This document shows, in pieces, positions 15,445 to 18,988 of a stretch of 18,988 nucleotides of DNA (the first letter of the stretch is position 1; every line of letters starts with the position of its first letter). Below the pieces are notes generated by a model that saw nothing but the letters and a program-made list of their open reading frames with translations, did no database searches and had not been told where the DNA came from. A program made the translations under genes and the position numbers. Source of the stretch: Candidatus Thioglobus plumae (GTDB lineage Bacteria; Pseudomonadota; Gammaproteobacteria; PS1; Pseudothioglobaceae); NCBI GenBank assembly GCA_910595815.1, contig CAJVCM010000045.1:1-18988 (forward strand). Reading direction: 5' to 3'.

Positions 15445-16278
15445 TTATCTCTCTCCGCCACCACCGGCTTTATTAAGTATTTTATCCATTAACCATGCTG
15501 GTAACAACCTCATTAAAATGGCAAACAATTTGGTTGGAAAAGTCACGTGATAATGAATCTTTGCTTGCTTGGCGCTTAGCGCATGTTGTGCGCATTTTAA
15601 TACTGCAGTTGCTGGCAGAGTAAAATCTACCAATTCATCAGATTGCAAGCGCTTAATCATTTTTTCATAATTTGATTGGTAATCACTATTGCCCATATCC
15701 ACATGTTTCATAAATGCTTTATAGGCATTGATTCTAAATTTAGATTCAATGGGCCCTGGCTGGATTAAAGATAACTGCACATTGGTATTAGCCAACTCTA
15801 AGCGCAATGTATTGACCAAACCCTCTATGGCAAATTTAGAGGCGTTATAAGGCCCTCTAAAAGGCATTGCCACAAAACCCAATACAGAGCTTAAATAAAT
15901 AATTCGACCTTCATTCTTTGGCTTCATTTTTGGCAAAACTAAATTGGTGAGCTCATGCCAGCCAAATACATTGGTTTGAAATTGCTCTTCTAATGCTTGG
16001 CGAGAAATATCTTCCAACGCCCCCACTTGCCCATAAGCGCCGTTATGAATCAAACCGTACAAATCATCCGTTTGTTCAAAAACAGCTTTAATTGCTACAT
16101 TAATAGACCGAGATGAGGATAGATCTAGCACAAAAGCATCAAAACCTTGTTGTTTGAGTTGCTCTACGTCTTTAATATCTCTGGCGGTGGCAAACACTCG
16201 ATAACCCTCATGCCTTAAGCCTTGCGCTAAACACAGGCCAATCCCACTAGAGCAGCCCGTAATTAGGACTGATTTCAT
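15445..16278 (-). CDS. Short-chain dehydrogenase/reductase, YbbO-like
   Basis: Classical SDR oxidoreductase with NAD(P)-binding Rossmann fold. 277 residues: cofactor motif TGCSSGIG (8-15 region), HNGAYG in place of NNAG, N103, catalytic S131 in YLSSVLG and Y144/K148 in PYNASK, plus the QPGPIESKF loop, so the active site is complete. The C-terminal end, RLLPAWLMDKIL, resembles E. coli YbbO, an NADP-dependent aldehyde reductase, as do the N-terminal KSVLITGCSSGIG and mid-protein segments. The substrate is not determinable; an aldehyde, fatty or prenyl derivative is possible. The start overlaps the pcnB stop by 4 bases (ATGA) and the stop is one base before xseB, so it is embedded in the lptF-to-ispA run. 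The hydrophobic C-terminal helix (about 250-265) may touch the membrane. Confidence 0.85.
   Translation of the reverse strand: MKSVLITGCSSGIGLCLAQGLRHEGYRVFATARDIKDVEQLKQQGFDAFVLDLSSSRSINVAIKAVFEQTDDLYGLIHNGAYGQVGALEDISRQALEEQFQTNVFGWHELTNLVLPKMKPKNEGRIIYLSSVLGFVAMPFRGPYNASKFAIEGLVNTLRLELANTNVQLSLIQPGPIESKFRINAYKAFMKHVDMGNSDYQSNYEKMIKRLQSDELVDFTLPATAVLKCAQHALSAKQAKIHYHVTFPTKLFAILMRLLPAWLMDKILNKAGGGGER
15451..15456 (-). promoter_or_regulatory. Shine-Dalgarno deciding the xseB start
   Basis: GGAGAG on the minus strand, 7 bases before ATG 15443 and inside the 3' end of the upstream dehydrogenase gene. It supports the ATG over the upstream in-frame GTG at 15464. Confidence 0.65.
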
Positions 16279-17414
16279 TGTTGTGCTTTAGTCCAGAATT
16301 TAGCCACATCCTTTAACTCAGGATTGATACTTTGTGAACGGAGTAACAAGAAGTCATAAGCCATTCTAAATCTTGGGTTTTGTAATAAGTCATCCACTTT
16401 TTTAGGGTGCATTTTTTCTAATTTTGATTGCATTATCCAAATATCTTTAATTCTAGCGGTGAGCCACTTTGGTAATGAAACTTGCTTAATTTGATTGATA
16501 ATTACTTCTTCAGAGGCTTGCGTCATTGCCAAATAAAATGAACGCTGTTTTTTCTTAATCATAACAAAGCGCTCATTTTGCGCTTGCCATAAAAAGACAG
16601 CAAACAAAAAAACAGGGGTAACAGGCTTGTTTTGTTTAATACGTGTAGCCGTATTTAACAATGCTTTTTTAATAAAATCATTTTTATGTGTTTGTTTAAA
16701 CAAATGCTTTAATAAGCCATATTTTTCTAATTGTTCATAAACCTCAAATCCATATTCATTATGAAATAACTTAATACACTCTTCATACAAGCGTGCCGGT
16801 GAGATATTGCTGAGTAATGAGGCTTGATCTAAAATACAATTTTTGACTTCGTCACTAAGCTCGGCACCTAATTTTTCTCCAAAACGAACTGCTCTAATCA
16901 TGCGTACAGGGTCTTCAGAAAAGCGAAGTTTGGCCTCTCCAATGATATGGATCTCTCTCGCTTCAAGGTCTTTTAAACCGCCAACATAATCAATCACTTC
17001 ATGCTTATGTATATCGTAATATAGCGCATTAATGTTAAAGTCTCGACGCACCACATCATCTTCAAGATTGCCGTAGCAGTTATCACGTACGATTACACCA
17101 CTCTTTGCTGTTTGCACCTGTCCTGATCGAAAAGTAGCCACCTCAATAAATTTACGAGCGGAAAACATCACATGCACTAAACGAAAACGTCGTCCAATTA
17201 AACGTGAGCGCTTAAACAGTTTGTGCACCTGTTCAGGTTTGGCGTTAGTTGCTATATCAAAATCTTTAGGCTCTAATCCAAGCAATAAATCTCGAACACA
17301 GCCACCCACTAAATACACCTCAAAACCAGCCTTATGAATGGTATTGACCACCTTTAGTGCGTCTTTGTCTAGGAATTTTTTATCAAATTCAATACTTTGA
17401 CGAATGGGTTTCAT
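16275..17414 (-). CDS. pcnB: Poly(A) polymerase I
   Basis: Adds 3' adenosine tails to RNA, promoting decay by exonucleases such as RNase R, which is also encoded in this window. 379 residues. Class II nucleotidyltransferase head: YLVGGCVRDLLLG (34-46), metal-binding DFD (51-53) in KDFDIATNA, EVATFR, and RRDFNINALYYD (123-134). The LIGRRFRLVHVMF stretch (72-84) fits the signature that separates bacterial poly(A) polymerases from CCA-adding enzymes, and the DYVGGLKDL and EDPVRMIRAVRF segments match PcnB. E. coli PcnB (about 465) has a longer basic C-terminus; here the protein stops earlier. queF lies 15 bases upstream and the dehydrogenase overlaps downstream; the folK neighbour seen in E. coli is absent. 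Confidence 0.93.
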   Translation of the reverse strand: MKPIRQSIEFDKKFLDKDALKVVNTIHKAGFEVYLVGGCVRDLLLGLEPKDFDIATNAKPEQVHKLFKRSRLIGRRFRLVHVMFSARKFIEVATFRSGQVQTAKSGVIVRDNCYGNLEDDVVRRDFNINALYYDIHKHEVIDYVGGLKDLEAREIHIIGEAKLRFSEDPVRMIRAVRFGEKLGAELSDEVKNCILDQASLLSNISPARLYEECIKLFHNEYGFEVYEQLEKYGLLKHLFKQTHKNDFIKKALLNTATRIKQNKPVTPVFLFAVFLWQAQNERFVMIKKKQRSFYLAMTQASEEVIINQIKQVSLPKWLTARIKDIWIMQSKLEKMHPKKVDDLLQNPRFRMAYDFLLLRSQSINPELKDVAKFWTKAQQ

Positions 17415-17429
17415 GCAATATTTAAAAAA

Positions 17430-17825
17430 TTATAAATGTTGAAGATTGACTACAGGCTGCTGAGTCCAGCCGGGTTGTTGATATTCTGCAATCACTTCGG
17501 TGTAAACACCACCACGCACATTAAAAATCGATTTTAAACGCATAAAACGTGGATTGGTTGCTGTTACTAAATCGTCTAAAATTTGATTGGTGACTGCCTC
17601 ATGAAAAGTACCCTCATCACGAAATGACCAAATATACATTTTTAAAGACTTAAGTTCAACACAGGCTTTGTCAGCAATATATTCTAAATGTAGTGTGGCA
17701 AAATCAGGCTGTCCTGTTTTTGGACACAGACAAGTGAACTCTGGCATATCTATTCTAATAACATAATCACGATCGGCATTAGGGTTGTCAAAAATCTCTA
17801 ACTCTTTGTTGGGTTTGCTTGGCAT
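17430..17825 (-). CDS. queF: NADPH-dependent 7-cyano-7-deazaguanine reductase (QueF, short type)
   Basis: Reduces the nitrile of preQ0 to the aminomethyl of preQ1, which is then exchanged into tRNA in queuosine synthesis; a tunneling-fold enzyme. 131 residues, the unimodal (Bacillus-like) form rather than the roughly 280-residue two-domain E. coli form. Catalytic C34 lies in LCPKTGQPDF, with D41 as the likely proton donor; the QueF motif ELKSLKMYIWSF (57-68) and H75/E76 in GTFHEA correspond to B. subtilis C55, D62, H96 and E97. These distinguish it from the related GTP cyclohydrolase I. It lies between lptF (22-base gap) and pcnB (15-base gap); the neighbours have no pathway link to queuosine. 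Confidence 0.95.
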   Translation of the reverse strand: MPSKPNKELEIFDNPNADRDYVIRIDMPEFTCLCPKTGQPDFATLHLEYIADKACVELKSLKMYIWSFRDEGTFHEAVTNQILDDLVTATNPRFMRLKSIFNVRGGVYTEVIAEYQQPGWTQQPVVNLQHL

Positions 17826-17847
17826 TAGTTATATCCTTATGTAAAAA

Positions 17848-18987
17848 CTACTTGACTATTTTAGCAAGATAATAGGAAAATTTCCCATGTCTATAAAAAT
17901 AGAAAATTAAAATAAATAACAGCATAAGCGCGTGCACCCACCACAACCCAACGATTGGCGTTGAATCACCACGTTCCAAGGTGGACATTGCAGTTTTTAG
18001 GGTGACAATATACAAAATAAAAATAAATACTCCAATCAGTACGCCTAAATTCTTACCCCCTCTAGGAGAGGCCTTACCAAGTAAAACACCCAAAGCAGAC
18101 AGAAGTAGAATACTAATTGGTTGTGATAAACGCCATTGCAATTCTGCTGCCGATTTCAGGTCACTAGAACGGAATAAATCAATGGTATTTTTTCCTTCAG
18201 TTTTGATATTACTGACAACAGACTGCCCCACCTCACCATCAATAATTTGTAAGTCGTACAAACCAAATTTCAAGATTTTTTTATTATTATCTCCGGGAAA
18301 TCCATGATAGCGCGTTCCATTCTTAAGGCGTAAATAAACACTTTTAGTGGTGACATCAGTATATTTTTGCGCTTGTTCGGCCAATGTAATAATAGACTCA
18401 GACCCTGCCAATGTATAGATAAAGATTTCCTCCATATCTTGATCACTACCCTCTTCTCCCGCAATGACCTTAGAAGCATAAAAAACAATATCACCGCCTT
18501 TAAACTCTTGAAACTCGCCTTGCTTAATAAATGAAAATTCTGAAGCGTTCTCAGTGCGGTCCATAATCATGCTTCTTTGCTGTTTAGACCAGGGCACTAC
18601 GACAGTAGTTAAGAATAAAACAAATACAAAAAGAGAAAACACAATTGGTCGTATAAAACTCATAAAATGCTTATCACCTAATCCTAAAGAGTTCATTACA
18701 ATTGCTTCAGAACTTTTATATAGGGCGCTAATAGACAGAATAATTGCTAAAAACAAAGACAATGATAAAATCAAGGGTACATCTCTAATCATCTTAAAGC
18801 CAATTAATGGCAATAAATCTACAACTGGAATGCCTTGCTTAAGACTTTCTTTAATCACTAAAACCAATTGGTTGCCAAACACAACCAAGCCGATCACAAT
18901 AAACACTGCTGCCAGTAACACCAATACATTACGCATCAAGTATTTAGCAAGAAGTGTGTTATTAGGCTTAAAGACCGATGAAAATTT
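17848..18987 (-). CDS. lptF: LPS export permease LptF (5' end probably outside window)
   Basis: Inner-membrane subunit of the LptB2FG transporter that extracts lipopolysaccharide and passes it to LptC/LptA toward LptD. Membrane segments occur near the N-terminus (VLVLLAAVFIVIGLVVFGNQ), at VPLILSLSLFLAIILSISAL, and at FIRPIVFSLFVFVLFLTTVVV; a periplasmic beta domain follows (about 150-270, IKQGEFQEF, LKNGTRYHGFPG), then three C-terminal segments. GLGDKHFM and SALYKSSEAIVMNSLG are the cytoplasmic loops typical of LptF/LptG. LptF is preferred over LptG on general pattern. The frame stays open to the right edge; TTG 18939 and ATG 18936 are in frame but would remove the LLAKYL segment that aligns with the E. 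coli N-terminus (IIIRYLVRE), so the true start is probably beyond the edge. lptG does not follow; queF does. Confidence 0.87.
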   Translation of the reverse strand, partial: KFSSVFKPNNTLLAKYLMRNVLVLLAAVFIVIGLVVFGNQLVLVIKESLKQGIPVVDLLPLIGFKMIRDVPLILSLSLFLAIILSISALYKSSEAIVMNSLGLGDKHFMSFIRPIVFSLFVFVLFLTTVVVPWSKQQRSMIMDRTENASEFSFIKQGEFQEFKGGDIVFYASKVIAGEEGSDQDMEEIFIYTLAGSESIITLAEQAQKYTDVTTKSVYLRLKNGTRYHGFPGDNNKKILKFGLYDLQIIDGEVGQSVVSNIKTEGKNTIDLFRSSDLKSAAELQWRLSQPISILLLSALGVLLGKASPRGGKNLGVLIGVFIFILYIVTLKTAMSTLERGDSTPIVGLWWVHALMLLFILIFYFYRHGKFSYYLAKIVK

Positions 18988-18988
18988 C

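Noticed and set aside
16275..17414. pcnB considered as a CCA-adding tRNA nucleotidyltransferase
   Set aside because: The LIGRRFRLVHVMF stretch and the downstream segments match poly(A) polymerase and not the CCA enzyme; a separate CCA enzyme would be expected elsewhere.
1..18988. Search for a novel defence system, mobile island, CRISPR array or biosynthetic cluster
   Set aside because: Every substantial frame belongs to a known housekeeping family, gaps are short, and no spaced repeats, integrase, transposase or compositional break was seen.

Overview
This window is a gene-dense, AT-rich stretch (GC roughly 40% by eye) of a Gram-negative gammaproteobacterial chromosome. Outer-membrane assembly genes (lptD, surA, lptF), pcnB, yceD, and the block hflK-hflC-hisZ-purA-rnr support this. 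The compact proteins, short gaps and gene content suggest a streamlined sulfur-oxidiser of the SUP05/Thioglobus/bivalve-symbiont type, but that placement is an inference from style and recall, not from a search. All 18 protein genes could be assigned to known families. I saw no tRNA, rRNA, mobile element, CRISPR array, phage gene or pseudogene, and no gene-free stretch longer than about 200 bases.

Layout: (1) The 3' part of ilvD (+) enters from the left edge and meets the minus-strand unit hflK-hflC-hisZ-purA-rnr, which is transcribed toward it. A strong bidirectional hairpin terminator separates the two. (2) A divergent intergenic region (about 190 bases) lies between hflK (-) and lptD (+). 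(3) The plus-strand run lptD-surA-rlmB is followed by an AT-rich hairpin and then yceD-rpmF-plsX-fabH. (4) fabH converges on, and overlaps by 4 bases, a minus-strand run lptF-queF-pcnB-SDR-xseB-ispA that enters from the right edge.

Functional themes: envelope biogenesis (LptD and SurA at the outer membrane, LptF in the inner-membrane LPS exporter, PlsX/FabH for acyl chains, IspA for prenyl chains); RNA metabolism (RNase R, poly(A) polymerase, RlmB, QueF, YceD/L32); membrane proteolysis control (HflKC); and amino-acid/purine synthesis (IlvD, HisZ, PurA).

I looked for an undescribed system and do not see one: this is ordinary core genome. The points most worth a second look are a SurA whose single parvulin domain has lost both conserved histidines, a HisZ reduced to its synthetase-like core, RNase R and PcnB lacking the C-terminal extensions of their E. 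coli counterparts, local rearrangements of conserved gene orders (rlmB, lptF, fab cluster), and two candidate regulatory DNA elements.
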